From Candidatus Neomicrothrix sp. UBA7884 (GTDB lineage Bacteria; Actinomycetota; Acidimicrobiia; Acidimicrobiales; MedAcidi-G1): a stretch of 19,267 nt of DNA. Every line of letters begins with the position of its first letter. Within the stretch, counting starts at the first letter, position 1. The notes under the pieces were generated by a model. The model did no database searches and was not told the origin of the DNA. It saw only the letters and a list, made by a program, of their open reading frames with translations. Shown here piece after piece: positions 7,646 to 15,018 of the stretch. The position numbers and the translations under genes were made by a program. The DNA is taken from positions 23,991 to 43,257 of the forward strand of contig DLRQ01000059.1 in the NCBI GenBank assembly GCA_002501135.1, read 5' to 3'.

Positions 7646-8212
7646 TCAGCCGAGCACCCCTGTCGGGCAGGCGATGCCTGTCTCCCCGAGTCCGCAGTAT
7701 CCGGTGGGGTTCCTGGCGAGGTACTGCTGGTGGTACTCCTCGGCGTAGTGGAACGCCCCAAGCTCTGAGATCTGCGTGGTGATCGGGGCGAATCCGGCGT
7801 CTGCCAACAGTGGCTCCAGGGCATCACGCGTGGCTTCCGCCGCCGCCCTCTGTCTCTCGTCGGACACGAAGATGCACGACCGGTACTGGGTGCCGATGTC
7901 GTTGCCCTGCCTCATTCCCTGGGTCGGATCGTGGTTGTTCCAAAACACCGCAAGGGCGCCCTCCAACGTCAGTTCCAGAGGATCGAACACTACGAGAACC
8001 GCCTCGGCGTGGCCCGTGGCTCCGGTGCAGACCTCGCGATATCTTGGTGCCGGGCTGGTGCCACCCGTGTACCCGACTGCCGTTGTCCAGACCCCGGGTG
8101 TCTCCCAGAACCGCTGCTCCGCCCCCCAGAAACAGCCCATTCCCACAACGAGCGTCTCCGACCCCTCCGGGAAAGGCGGAACGATCGTGCGACCATTCAC
8201 GAGATGTGTCAT
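7646..8212 (-). CDS. msrA: Peptide methionine-(S)-S-oxide reductase
   Basis: This 188-aa MsrA reduces methionine-S-sulfoxide in proteins and free methionine. The catalytic motif GMGCFWGAE places the nucleophilic cysteine at residue 27. Other family blocks are VGYTGGTSPAPRYREVCTG, GHAEAV, FWNNHDPTQGMRQGNDIGTQYRS and HYAEEYHQQYL. The C-terminal GYCGLGETGIACPTG supplies two further cysteines (173 and 182), suggesting the three-Cys relay seen in E. coli MsrA. Reduction by mycothiol/mycoredoxin or thioredoxin is possible, and the neighbours favour a mycothiol link. The ATG at 8212 has GGGA 6 nt upstream. A GTG at 8236 would add 8 residues and sits 11 nt after the upstream gene's stop. It is the last gene of the minus-strand unit starting at 11269. 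Confidence 0.95.
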   Translation of the reverse strand: MTHLVNGRTIVPPFPEGSETLVVGMGCFWGAEQRFWETPGVWTTAVGYTGGTSPAPRYREVCTGATGHAEAVLVVFDPLELTLEGALAVFWNNHDPTQGMRQGNDIGTQYRSCIFVSDERQRAAAEATRDALEPLLADAGFAPITTQISELGAFHYAEEYHQQYLARNPTGYCGLGETGIACPTGVLG

Positions 8213-8247
8213 CGGAGTTCCCACAGTGCCACTCACTGATGGCGACG

Positions 8248-9066
8248 TCAGATTGTGAAGGCCAGGCGTTCTGCCAGTTGCCTGGCAAGGGCCTCGTCAC
8301 CGCCGAGTGCGACGCTTCCGTCATCGATCAGGGGTAACGGATCCTTGCGACCCCCGGTCAGGGCCAACCAGTCGTGCGACGACATGGAGAGCGTGCAGGT
8401 GGGTCCGTTGTCGAACGCCTCCACCACCGAGGCCCGACCATCGACGGCCACCCTGATGGCGGCCTCCACGGGGCCGGTCAGGTTGACCTCGACCCTGCTC
8501 CCTTCGGGCGCCCCTCCCTTCTTTCCGATGATGTAGCCGGCAGCGGTCGACACCTCGTCCACCGACATCTGGGCTGGCAGGCCGCCGGCGGATGGTTCGT
8601 GGCCGAGCGGCTCCCGGCAGTCCTCAAGATGGAGCCACGAGTCATAGACCCGCACGTGCATGAACCGCAGGTAGGCCACCTCGCCAATCGGCGACCACCC
8701 CACCTTGTGGATCTCCTCGTCGGACATTGCAGCCAACTGGCCCAACCGTTCCGCCGAGATCCCCCTGAACAGGTCAAGGACCTCGGGCCCAGACAGCGAC
8801 CGCATCGACTCGACCCAGCGTTCGTTGCCTTCGGCAATCGGATTCCTCAGGTGCGCTGTCGGGAACTCCACCTCGGGGGCATCGTGGCCCTGGAGCATCT
8901 GCTCGGTGCCAATGATGTGGGCCAAGTTGTCCTGCACTGTCCATCCGGGGCACCTGCTGGGCGTCTCCCACCCACCGTCGGACAGCCCGTCAGCCCATTC
9001 GGCCCATTCGGCCCAGATCTGCTCCAGCCCTCCGACTATCCGCTCCCTGTCAAGTTCAATGCTCAT
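8248..9066 (-). CDS. Maleylpyruvate isomerase-family mycothiol-dependent protein (second copy)
   Basis: This is a 272-aa member of the same superfamily as the gene at 6245 but from a different subfamily. The N-terminal domain has RCPGWTVQDNLAHIIGTE (His50 as metal ligand). The distal pair is VRVYDSWLHLEDCREPLG, where Asp142-x3-His146 replaces the usual Glu-x3-His. The C-terminal domain (from about residue 165) is a sterol-carrier-like alpha/beta unit ending in DEALARQLAERLAFTI. A short WAEWAEWA repeat near residues 18-25 comes from a 9-bp DNA duplication. The ATG has a strong GGAGG 7 nt upstream. It lies 21 nt after the DsbA-like gene and 35 nt before the MsrA ATG, so co-transcription is likely. 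The substrate is unknown. Confidence 0.85.
   Translation of the reverse strand: MSIELDRERIVGGLEQIWAEWAEWADGLSDGGWETPSRCPGWTVQDNLAHIIGTEQMLQGHDAPEVEFPTAHLRNPIAEGNERWVESMRSLSGPEVLDLFRGISAERLGQLAAMSDEEIHKVGWSPIGEVAYLRFMHVRVYDSWLHLEDCREPLGHEPSAGGLPAQMSVDEVSTAAGYIIGKKGGAPEGSRVEVNLTGPVEAAIRVAVDGRASVVEAFDNGPTCTLSMSSHDWLALTGGRKDPLPLIDDGSVALGGDEALARQLAERLAFTI
8994..9011. repeat. Two tandem copies of a 9-bp unit inside an MDMPI-family gene
   Basis: CCCATTCGG is repeated exactly twice and followed by a partial third copy. On the coding strand it yields the WAEWAEWA peptide. This looks like slippage expansion within an N-terminal helix and preserves the frame. Confidence 0.7.
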
Positions 9067-9087
9067 TGTTGTCCTCCGTCATGACGG

Positions 9088-9789
9088 TCAGGGGGTTGGG
9101 TTGGCCACGGTGTTCCACTCGCGTGCCTCGATGTACGGTCGGAAGACATCGCCGATCCGGGTCAGGTCCGAAGGGGTCTTGGGACGCTGCAACTCGAACA
9201 GGTCGGGGTACTCGAGCCATCCTGTAACGAGGTTCCAGAGCCGCTCGGCAGCGGCACCAGTAGGTGGATCGATCAGGACCGGACCGAAGAGCTTGCGGGA
9301 TGGGTCATCGCCCACCCCGGGGAACACGAGGGTTGGGACGCCCCAGCCTCCGAGGGCCAACACGTCCTCATGGTCGTTCCGGACGTCGTCGTGGGTCGTC
9401 TCGTCGGCAAGTGCCTCATCGACGATGCCAGGATCCATGCCCATTTCCTCAAGCAGTTCCCGGGCTACCTCGGGCCTGTGCGGCTGGCGGCCCTCAACGT
9501 GGAGGGCGGTACCGGACCGCAGGTACCAGGCGTCGTTCAGCTCCGGGTCACGCCGTTTCAGGAATGCACCTATGCGCATCATCGACCAGCCATAGGACCA
9601 TTCCCTCTCCCATGGGTGCTTCTTACCCTCGGCCCTGTTGACCTCCTCAAGGCTGAAGAACCGCCAGTCCACGTCGAGGCCCAGCCTGTCGCGTACCTCA
9701 CGCATCCACAGGGAGGTCTGGTAGGCCCATGGGCAGATCACGTCGAAGTGAAAGGCAACGCTCGTCGGTTCAGCAGTCGTGTCATTCAT
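9088..9789 (-). CDS. DsbA-family oxidoreductase, Rv2466c-like (mycothiol-dependent)
   Basis: This 233-aa thioredoxin-fold protein has an inserted helical domain, in the DsbA/FrnE superfamily. The active site is FHFDVICPWAYQTSLW, with a single cysteine at residue 19 and alanine at the second position (CPWA instead of CPWC). The rest resembles the mycobacterial mycothiol-dependent reductase Rv2466c, especially the tail: GVPTLVF, KLFGPVL, then a segment matching LW..V..W..YP..FEL.R...P. A one-Cys active site would need an external thiol such as mycothiol to resolve the mixed disulfide. The gene starts inside the end of the acyl-CoA synthetase gene (8-nt overlap) and precedes the MDMPI-family gene by 21 nt. 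The function could be reductase or isomerase, and the substrate is unknown. Confidence 0.8.
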   Translation of the reverse strand: MNDTTAEPTSVAFHFDVICPWAYQTSLWMREVRDRLGLDVDWRFFSLEEVNRAEGKKHPWEREWSYGWSMMRIGAFLKRRDPELNDAWYLRSGTALHVEGRQPHRPEVARELLEEMGMDPGIVDEALADETTHDDVRNDHEDVLALGGWGVPTLVFPGVGDDPSRKLFGPVLIDPPTGAAAERLWNLVTGWLEYPDLFELQRPKTPSDLTRIGDVFRPYIEAREWNTVANPTP

Positions 9790-11269
9790 CGGAGACAGCC
9801 TCGCGCAACTCGTGGCGCAACACCTTGCCGAGGGCGTTTCGTGGCAGGGACCCGGTCACTACAACCCGCCGCGGCAACTTGTGGGCCGCAAGGTGGTTCC
9901 GACCGAAGTCCCGGAGTACTTCCGCTGTCGGCGGCGGCGCTCCCGGGGTTGGCACGATCCACGCGACTACGTCCTCACCCCACTCCTCTGACGGCACGCC
10001 GGCGACCGCGACCTCTGACACACCGGGATGGGCGGCGAGGGTGTCGTCGACCTCTCGCGGGTGGACGTTGAACCCACCTGTGATTATCAACTCCTTGGAC
10101 CGCCCGACAATCGACACGTAGCCATCGTCGTCAACTGATCCAAGGTCGCCCGTTCTGAACCAACGGCCGCCGGGCCCGTCGACAAATGCCTGATCATCGG
10201 CGTCTGGGCGCTCCCAGTAGCCGTCGAACACGTTCGGACCCCGGACCTGGATCTCACCGGTACCTTCGGCCAGGCGCAACTCGACCCCGGGAAGTGGGAA
10301 CCCGACGGAACCGGCCCGACGCTCGCCCTCGTACGGGTTCGACACCAGCATCACCGTCTCGGTCATTCCGTAGCGCTCCAGCACCGAGATTCCCGCCCGG
10401 TCACGGAGGCGGCCATGGAGAAGCGGAGAAAGTGGAGCCGACCCGGACACACAGAGCCGCAGACTGCTCAGGGTGCCGACCTCGGAGTCGTCTACGAGAT
10501 GGTGGTACATGGTGGGCACGCCGAAGAACATGGTGCAGCCATGGCTCCCGATGTCGCCGAGGACCCTGTGCTGATCGAACCCCTGGTGCAGTACCGCTGA
10601 GCCACCGGTGAGGAGGGTGCCGTGCAGGCCGACACCAAGGCCATGCATGTGGAACAGGGGGAGGCACAGGAGCAGTCTGTCTTCGGCGGTCCAGTGCCAC
10701 GCCTGTCGGACCGACTCGGCACCGGCCAGCAGGTTCGCCTGGGTGAGCACCGCCCCCTTTGGCGCTCCGGTCGTTCCCGATGTGTAGCCGATGAGAGCGG
10801 GGTCGGCCGGGCCCACCGAGTCAAGGTTCGGTACCGGAGCATCGTCCCAGCAGACGTCTGTGCCTGCTGCTCGAAGTTCTGGTGCCAGCCCAACGAGGAT
10901 CTCCTTCCAGCCCTTCTGGTCAACCAGCGCAGCGCTGGGCCTCGAATCGGCCACGATGTGGGCAAGTTCATTCCGCGTGTAACCGCCGTTTACGGGCACC
11001 ACGACCAGACCCGACCGCAGGCACGCCACATGGGCTACCGCCAGGTCAACCGAGGACGGCCCCGAGAGCAGCACCCGGTCGCCCGCCACGAGGCCAGCTC
11101 CGGCCAGACGCCCGGCCACCACCGCTGTCCGGTCGAGAAAGTCGCCACGGTTGGTCCAGACTCCGTCCGCATGAAGGAGGAGGCGGTCAGGATCATCAGA
11201 CAGCCGCGCCGACCACGCACCCGAGATCGTTCCGGGATCGGGAAGCCTGAATGCGGGTGGGGCAACCAT
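9782..11269 (-). CDS. AMP-binding acyl-CoA synthetase, probably malonyl-CoA synthetase (MatB/ACSF3-like)
   Basis: This 495-aa ANL-superfamily ligase activates a carboxylic acid as acyl-AMP and transfers it to CoA. The P-loop is YTSGTTGAPKG (162-172). The adenylate motif is ERYGMTET (298-305), the hinge region is RTGDLGSVDDDGYV (372-384), and the catalytic lysine is Lys482 in PRNALGKVL. LPLFHMHGLGVGLHGTLL and the stretch from YGMTET through SNPYEGERRAGSVGFPLPGV closely match malonyl-CoA synthetases (MatB) in length and wording, so malonate or a methylmalonate-like acid is the best guess. A generic short-chain acyl-CoA synthetase cannot be excluded. The ATG has no Shine-Dalgarno, but a promoter-like element sits just upstream. 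It is the first gene of a probable unit with the DsbA-like, MDMPI-like and msrA genes. Confidence 0.88.
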   Translation of the reverse strand: MVAPPAFRLPDPGTISGAWSARLSDDPDRLLLHADGVWTNRGDFLDRTAVVAGRLAGAGLVAGDRVLLSGPSSVDLAVAHVACLRSGLVVVPVNGGYTRNELAHIVADSRPSAALVDQKGWKEILVGLAPELRAAGTDVCWDDAPVPNLDSVGPADPALIGYTSGTTGAPKGAVLTQANLLAGAESVRQAWHWTAEDRLLLCLPLFHMHGLGVGLHGTLLTGGSAVLHQGFDQHRVLGDIGSHGCTMFFGVPTMYHHLVDDSEVGTLSSLRLCVSGSAPLSPLLHGRLRDRAGISVLERYGMTETVMLVSNPYEGERRAGSVGFPLPGVELRLAEGTGEIQVRGPNVFDGYWERPDADDQAFVDGPGGRWFRTGDLGSVDDDGYVSIVGRSKELIITGGFNVHPREVDDTLAAHPGVSEVAVAGVPSEEWGEDVVAWIVPTPGAPPPTAEVLRDFGRNHLAAHKLPRRVVVTGSLPRNALGKVLRHELREAVSDE

Positions 11270-11277
11270 GGCCGGCG

Positions 11278-11305
11278 AACGTAGGCGAGTCGAGGTGCCC
11301 GTCAG
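11278..11305 (-). promoter_or_regulatory. Putative promoter for the acyl-CoA synthetase unit (leaderless geometry)
   Basis: On the minus strand, CTGACG (11300-11305, 4 of 6 to TTGACA) is followed after 16 nt by TACGTT (11278-11283), which ends 8 nt before the ATG at 11269. The -35 overlaps the stop codon of the preceding relic gene. No ribosome binding site is visible, consistent with a leaderless transcript. Confidence 0.4.
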
Positions 11306-11652
11306 CCCCCGAGCCTCACCAGCTCCGGGTCCAAGTCATCAACTGTGGGTGCGATCACGAACGGAAAATCCAGCGGTCTGCCGAGGAGGGTTGACGAGGC
11401 CTGGATCGTGCCCATGTCGCGCAGAACCCTCGGCCTGAACTCGGCCCGGCGGAACACCTCGACGTTGCGTGACAGGGTCACCTCGTCCTCGGCCCCACCG
11501 TCGATGTAGTCGAACACCCCACCCGGCAACCGCTTCTTCGCCATGGCCCTGAGGTCGTCGACGTTGGCCGCGACAGTAAGGCGCCTCGTTGTCCTGTTGA
11601 ACTCAGGACGCCTGAGCCGCACTACCGACCTCAAGGTTCGCAGCATTCCCAT
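11302..11652 (-). pseudogene. Internally deleted FMN-dependent alpha-hydroxy-acid dehydrogenase (LldD-like) relic
   Basis: The 116-aa frame begins as a normal alpha-hydroxy-acid oxidase/lactate dehydrogenase. It has a VDDLRAMAKKRLPGGVFDYIDGGAEDEVTL segment with the conserved FDYIDGGAEDE motif (47-57), RVLRDM, then a LLGRPLDFPFVIAPT strand ending at residue 103. The next residues are VDDLDPELVRLGG and stop, which resembles the extreme C-terminus of the same family. Roughly 260-290 residues are missing in frame, including the FMN-binding barrel and the catalytic His/Arg, so it cannot be an active enzyme. It keeps an excellent GGAGG ribosome binding site 5 nt before the ATG at 11652 and sits 20 nt after the DUF3039 gene. 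A small repurposed protein is conceivable. The frame can be extended to 11730 but loses that site. Confidence 0.75.
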
Positions 11653-11672
11653 GGTCCCTCCTCTATCCGCCC

Positions 11673-11930
11673 TCAGGCGCCTCTCTCGGCCTTTTTCTTC
11701 TGCTCGAAAATGTCCCGGCAGGTCGGACACATCGGGTAGCGGTCGGGATTGCGGTTGGGTACCCAGACCTTTCCACAGAGTGCCACCACCGGCCTGCCGG
11801 TAACTGCAGACTCGACGATGTCGGCCTTTCGCGCGTAGTGGGAGAACCTGTCGTGGTCGCCCTCGTCCAGCGTGGGTTCTACAACCGTCTGGGTGGGCGT
11901 GACCGTCTCGAGGTCAGGGATGCCGGCCAC
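11673..11930 (-). CDS. DUF3039 domain-containing protein
   Basis: This 85-aa actinobacterial protein of unknown function carries the DUF3039 core: HDRFSHYARKADIVESAVTGRPVVALCGKVW, followed by DRYPMCPTCRDIFE. Cys52, Cys68 and Cys71, possibly with His31, look like a structural zinc site. The start is a GTG one nucleotide after the rpiB stop (TGAGGTG), so translation is probably coupled to rpiB. The C-terminus is lysine/arginine/glutamate-rich. Small size, intact cysteines and the position inside a housekeeping run all favour a real gene. Confidence 0.88.
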   Translation of the reverse strand: MAGIPDLETVTPTQTVVEPTLDEGDHDRFSHYARKADIVESAVTGRPVVALCGKVWVPNRNPDRYPMCPTCRDIFEQKKKAERGA

Positions 11931-11931
11931 C

Positions 11932-12372
11932 TCAGGGACCTATCGCGTCAAGCTTGGCAACCCTGTCGGCATGGCGACCGCCCTCGAATTCTGCATCCAG
12001 CCACGCCCGAAGTGCCTCGGCTGCGACAGCTTCGTCGATCAGTCGCTCACCGAAGCAGACCACGTTGGCATCGTTGTGCTCTCTGGCAAGGCGGGCGGAG
12101 GTGGCATCGTGCACGGTCGCGGCCCTGACTCCGGCCACCTTGTTGGCAGCCATCGCTATGCCTATTCCTGAGCCACACACACAGACTCCGGCATCGGCAT
12201 CGCCACCGGCGACAGCCCTCCCGACTGCTTCACCGTAGTCGGGGTAGTCGACCCGGTCGATCGAATGTGCGCCAAGGTCCAGTACCTCGTGACCGAGGTC
12301 GGCCAGGTCGGAGACCAGGCGCATCTTCAGGTTGAACCCTGCATGGTCGGAGCCGATGGCGATTCTGGTCAT
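11932..12372 (-). CDS. rpiB: Ribose-5-phosphate isomerase B
   Basis: This is a 146-aa RpiB/LacAB-family sugar-phosphate isomerase interconverting ribose 5-phosphate and ribulose 5-phosphate in the pentose phosphate pathway. It starts MTRIAIGSDHAGF (Asp9, His10), has DYPDYGE and VCVCGSGIGIAMAANK with the catalytic-type cysteine at 66, then TVHDATSARLAREHNDANVVCFGERL. The cysteine makes it like the E. coli enzyme rather than the mycobacterial form, which uses glutamate instead. The ATG at 12372 begins the Rossmann strand, and the longer open frame upstream overlaps tsaC and is rejected. It lies 10 nt after tsaC. A TAGCAT hexamer 7 nt before the ATG, part of which is the tsaC stop codon, could start a leaderless transcript. 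Confidence 0.94.
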   Translation of the reverse strand: MTRIAIGSDHAGFNLKMRLVSDLADLGHEVLDLGAHSIDRVDYPDYGEAVGRAVAGGDADAGVCVCGSGIGIAMAANKVAGVRAATVHDATSARLAREHNDANVVCFGERLIDEAVAAEALRAWLDAEFEGGRHADRVAKLDAIGP

Positions 12373-12379
12373 GGTGCCG

Positions 12380-12385
12380 ATGCTA
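12380..12385 (-). promoter_or_regulatory. Putative -10 hexamer (TAGCAT) before rpiB
   Basis: On the minus strand TAGCAT ends 7 nt before the rpiB ATG. No Shine-Dalgarno and no good -35 are present. Its first three bases double as the tsaC stop codon, so it may be coincidental in a co-transcribed pair. Confidence 0.3.
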
Positions 12386-13033
12386 CCGGTCGTCTGATCC
12401 CTGCTCGACATCCAACACGATGCCTGCGGCTGCCATCGACGTCGCTGTGATCGCACCCTGTCGCAGCACCCTGGCCGGTTCCGACACGAGGTCCAGGACA
12501 GTCGAGGCGTCCGTGCCGCATTCGCCGCCGTCAAGCACCAGCAGACCGCCTCCGACCGCCTCGCCCGCGGCCGCTGCGCTGACGGGGTTGTCGCCTCCTG
12601 AGCGGTTCGCCGATGTCGCAGCGAGCGGTCCAACCTCGCTGGCGAGGGACCTGGTCAGGTCATGACCGGGACAGCGCACCGCAACCGTGTCCAGATCGTC
12701 ACCCAGCCACGCTCCAAATCCCGACGCCCTCCGACAGACAAGGGTCAGGGGCCCCGGCCAGAACCGCTCCACCAGCCGGTCAAAGCCCGGATCCGGATCT
12801 ACAACCCGTAGCGCCTGTGCGACATCGGCGACCAGCACCGCCACTCGCTTGTGGGCCGGCCGCCCCTTCCGCTCGAACAGGGCCGCAACCGCATCGGCAT
12901 CATCGACTAGGGCTGCCAGGCCGTAGACGGTGTCGGTGGGCACGACGACGACGGCTCCGGATCTCAGTTCGGTCACTGCTGCCGACAAGGCTGCTCCGGG
13001 GTTGTCACCAATCCGGATCAGGTTGGAGGTCAT
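12383..13033 (-). CDS. tsaC: Threonylcarbamoyl-AMP synthase (TsaC/Sua5/YwlC family)
   Basis: This 216-aa enzyme makes threonylcarbamoyl-AMP from threonine, bicarbonate and ATP, the first step of t6A37 modification in ANN-decoding tRNAs. Diagnostic pieces are the VVVPTDTVYGLAAL strand (29-41), FERKGRPAHKRVAVLV (53-68), RFWPGPLTLV (90-99), VAVRCPGH (118-125) and SANRSG (141-146). The length fits the single-domain TsaC form without a Sua5 C-terminal domain. The ATG at 13033 overlaps the prmC stop as ATGA, so expression is coupled. The longer frame upstream lies inside prmC and is rejected. Confidence 0.94.
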   Translation of the reverse strand: MTSNLIRIGDNPGAALSAAVTELRSGAVVVVPTDTVYGLAALVDDADAVAALFERKGRPAHKRVAVLVADVAQALRVVDPDPGFDRLVERFWPGPLTLVCRRASGFGAWLGDDLDTVAVRCPGHDLTRSLASEVGPLAATSANRSGGDNPVSAAAAGEAVGGGLLVLDGGECGTDASTVLDLVSEPARVLRQGAITATSMAAAGIVLDVEQGSDDR

Positions 13034-13932
13034 GGCCGACGTGCCACCAGCGCACGCGGGCATCCGGTCAGGTCGGGTCGCACCTCGACATCTACAAACC
13101 CAACTGAGGACGCGTGGTCGGCCATGGGCACAGCCTGCTCCGGCGACAGTTCGAGGATCAGGGCCCCACCATCCATCAACCACACAGGTGCCGCGGAGAT
13201 GATCTGCTCCAGGTACTCGGTGCCGAGTGGTCCGGCCGTCAACGCAGATCCGGGTTCCCAGTCGGCCACCTCGGACGGAAGGGCCTCTCCGGTCGCCACG
13301 TACGGGGGGTTGGACACAACCACACCCAGACCGCCCGCCAGTTCAGGTGGCAGAGCGTCGAACCACGACCCCTCGACGACAGTGACCCTCATTGCGGGCC
13401 TCCCAAGACCTGCGAGGTTGGCCCGGGTGACAGCCAGGGCGTCGGTGGAGACGTCAGAGCACCAGACCTTCGCCGACACACGCTCAGCAGCGATTGAGAG
13501 CCCGATGGCGCCGGATCCGGTACCCAGATCGGCCACACGAACCTCAGGTGACCGGTCGGCGAGGCGGTCGAACTCGTCGAGGGCATACCCCACCACGGCC
13601 TCGGTCTCTGGCCTCGGAATCAGGACCCGCCTGTCGACCATCAGGTCGAGGGTCCGGAAGGACCACGAGCCGAGCACGTACTGGAGGGGTTCGCCGGCGA
13701 GCCGACGTTCGACCATGGTGTCAACCCTCGACATTCCACCCACGGTGACGAACGCCTCGGAATCACCGGGACGGTCCGTTCCGGCCCCGAGACCAGATGC
13801 CTCCGCAACGATCCAACGGGCCTCCTGAGCTGCCAGGCCAGCGCCAGCCAACCTGCGGGTCGTTTCGGCCAGCACCTCACCCCAGGTGACGGTTCCGTCG
13901 TCGGGTTGGGCCGAGCTCTCCCCGGTACCCAC
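13030..13932 (-). CDS. prmC: Release factor glutamine methyltransferase
   Basis: This protein of about 300 aa, also known as HemK, methylates the GGQ glutamine of RF1 and RF2 using S-adenosylmethionine. The N-terminal helical domain contains RRLAGEPLQYVLGSWSF and VLIPRPETEAVV. The SAM-binding motif is VADLGTGSGAIGLSIA, and the catalytic NPPY lies in VVVSNPPYVATGEAL (about 208-211). It directly follows prfA, its substrate's gene. The start is uncertain. A GTG at 13932 lies 2 nt past the prfA stop, and a TTG at 13938 overlaps that stop and would add two residues. GTG is preferred as the commoner start. Its stop overlaps the tsaC ATG. Confidence 0.94.
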   Translation of the reverse strand: MGTGESSAQPDDGTVTWGEVLAETTRRLAGAGLAAQEARWIVAEASGLGAGTDRPGDSEAFVTVGGMSRVDTMVERRLAGEPLQYVLGSWSFRTLDLMVDRRVLIPRPETEAVVGYALDEFDRLADRSPEVRVADLGTGSGAIGLSIAAERVSAKVWCSDVSTDALAVTRANLAGLGRPAMRVTVVEGSWFDALPPELAGGLGVVVSNPPYVATGEALPSEVADWEPGSALTAGPLGTEYLEQIISAAPVWLMDGGALILELSPEQAVPMADHASSVGFVDVEVRPDLTGCPRALVARRP

Positions 13933-13934
13933 GC

Positions 13935-15011
13935 TCAACTACCGCCGTCGAGGCCCTCGGCCAGCTGTCGGGTCCGCTCTTCGGCGAGCAGGCTGTCGGT
14001 GACCTCCTCGAGGTCGCCTGCCAGGATCCGGTCCAGCTTGTGGAGGGTGAGGCTGATGCGGTGGTCGGTCAGGCGATTCTCCTTGAAGTTGTAGGTGCGG
14101 ATCTTCTCGGAGCGACCACCACCACCGATCTGGCCGCGGCGCGCCTCGGACGCCTCTGCCTGCTGGCGTTCCTGCTCAACCTGCAGAAGCCGCGAACGCA
14201 ACACGCGCAACGCCTTCGTCTTGTTCTGGAGTTGGCTCTTTTCGTCCTGCATGGAGACCACCAAGCCTGTCGGCTTGTGGGTGATGCGGACCGCCGAGTC
14301 GGTGGTGTTGACCGACTGGCCTCCGGGGCCGGATGCCCGGTAGACGTCTACCTGGAGGTCGTTGTCGTCGATCTGGACGTCGATCTCATCGGCTTCGGGG
14401 AGCACGCTCACCGTTGCCGATGATGTGTGAACCCGGCCCTGGGACTCGGTCGCCGGAACCCGCTGAACCCGGTGCACCCCGCCCTCGTACTTGAGGCGGG
14501 TCCATGCATCTTCGCCCTTTGCCATGAACATGACATAGCTGAATCCACCCATGTCGGAATCGTTGGACTCGAGCAACTCGGTCGACCATCCGTGGATGGT
14601 GGCGAACGCCTGATACATGTTGAAGAGGTCGCGGGCGAACAGGTTTGCCTCTTCTCCACCCTCGGCACCACGGATCTCGACAATCACGTTGCGACCGTCG
14701 TTCGGGTCTGTCGGCAGCAACAGCGCCCGGAACTCCTCTTCGAGGCGTGCAATCTCGGCTTCGAGGGCAACCACCTCGGCCCGGAACATGTCCCGATCGT
14801 CACCCTCTGAGAGTTCCACCAGTTCCCTCGCGGCAAGCAGGTCATCGCTTGCCCGCTGGAGGGGACGGCCGACAGCAAGGACCACCTCGAGTTCCTTGTA
14901 GCGCCGTCCGGCCGCCTGTAGGCGCCCTGTGTCGGAGATGACGTCTGGATCGGCGAGGTGGGCCTCGGTCTCGGCCAACTCAACCAACAGCGCAGCGATC
15001 TGTTCCAACAT
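13935..15011 (-). CDS. prfA: Peptide chain release factor 1
   Basis: This is a 358-aa class I release factor that reads UAA and UAG. The PAT tripeptide is at 186-188 in VQRVPATESQGRVHTS, which identifies RF1 rather than RF2. The peptidyl-tRNA hydrolysis motif GGQ is at 230-232 in RASGPGGQSVNTTDSAVRITH. The coiled N-terminal helices, the IRGAEGGEEANLFARDLF block and the Arg-rich tail RSEKIRTYNFKENRLTDHRI are all present, at normal length. The ATG at 15011 has no Shine-Dalgarno but a TACCCT hexamer 7 nt upstream, suggesting a leaderless transcript in addition to read-through from rho/rpmE. It overlaps or abuts prmC. Confidence 0.97.
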   Translation of the reverse strand: MLEQIAALLVELAETEAHLADPDVISDTGRLQAAGRRYKELEVVLAVGRPLQRASDDLLAARELVELSEGDDRDMFRAEVVALEAEIARLEEEFRALLLPTDPNDGRNVIVEIRGAEGGEEANLFARDLFNMYQAFATIHGWSTELLESNDSDMGGFSYVMFMAKGEDAWTRLKYEGGVHRVQRVPATESQGRVHTSSATVSVLPEADEIDVQIDDNDLQVDVYRASGPGGQSVNTTDSAVRITHKPTGLVVSMQDEKSQLQNKTKALRVLRSRLLQVEQERQQAEASEARRGQIGGGGRSEKIRTYNFKENRLTDHRISLTLHKLDRILAGDLEEVTDSLLAEERTRQLAEGLDGGS

Positions 15012-15018
15012 CGGGTTC

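Noticed and set aside
8705..9595. 296-aa plus-strand frame across the MDMPI-like and DsbA-like genes
   Set aside because: It is Ser/Arg/Pro-rich, spans the ends of two well-supported opposite-strand genes and has no family features.
12373..12633. N-terminal extension of the rpiB frame
   Set aside because: It lies inside tsaC in another frame and is Arg/Ser/Gln-rich. RpiB homology starts at the ATG at 12372.
13124..13828. 234-aa plus-strand frame opposite prmC
   Set aside because: It has no domain features, and prmC on the other strand has intact SAM-binding and NPPY motifs.
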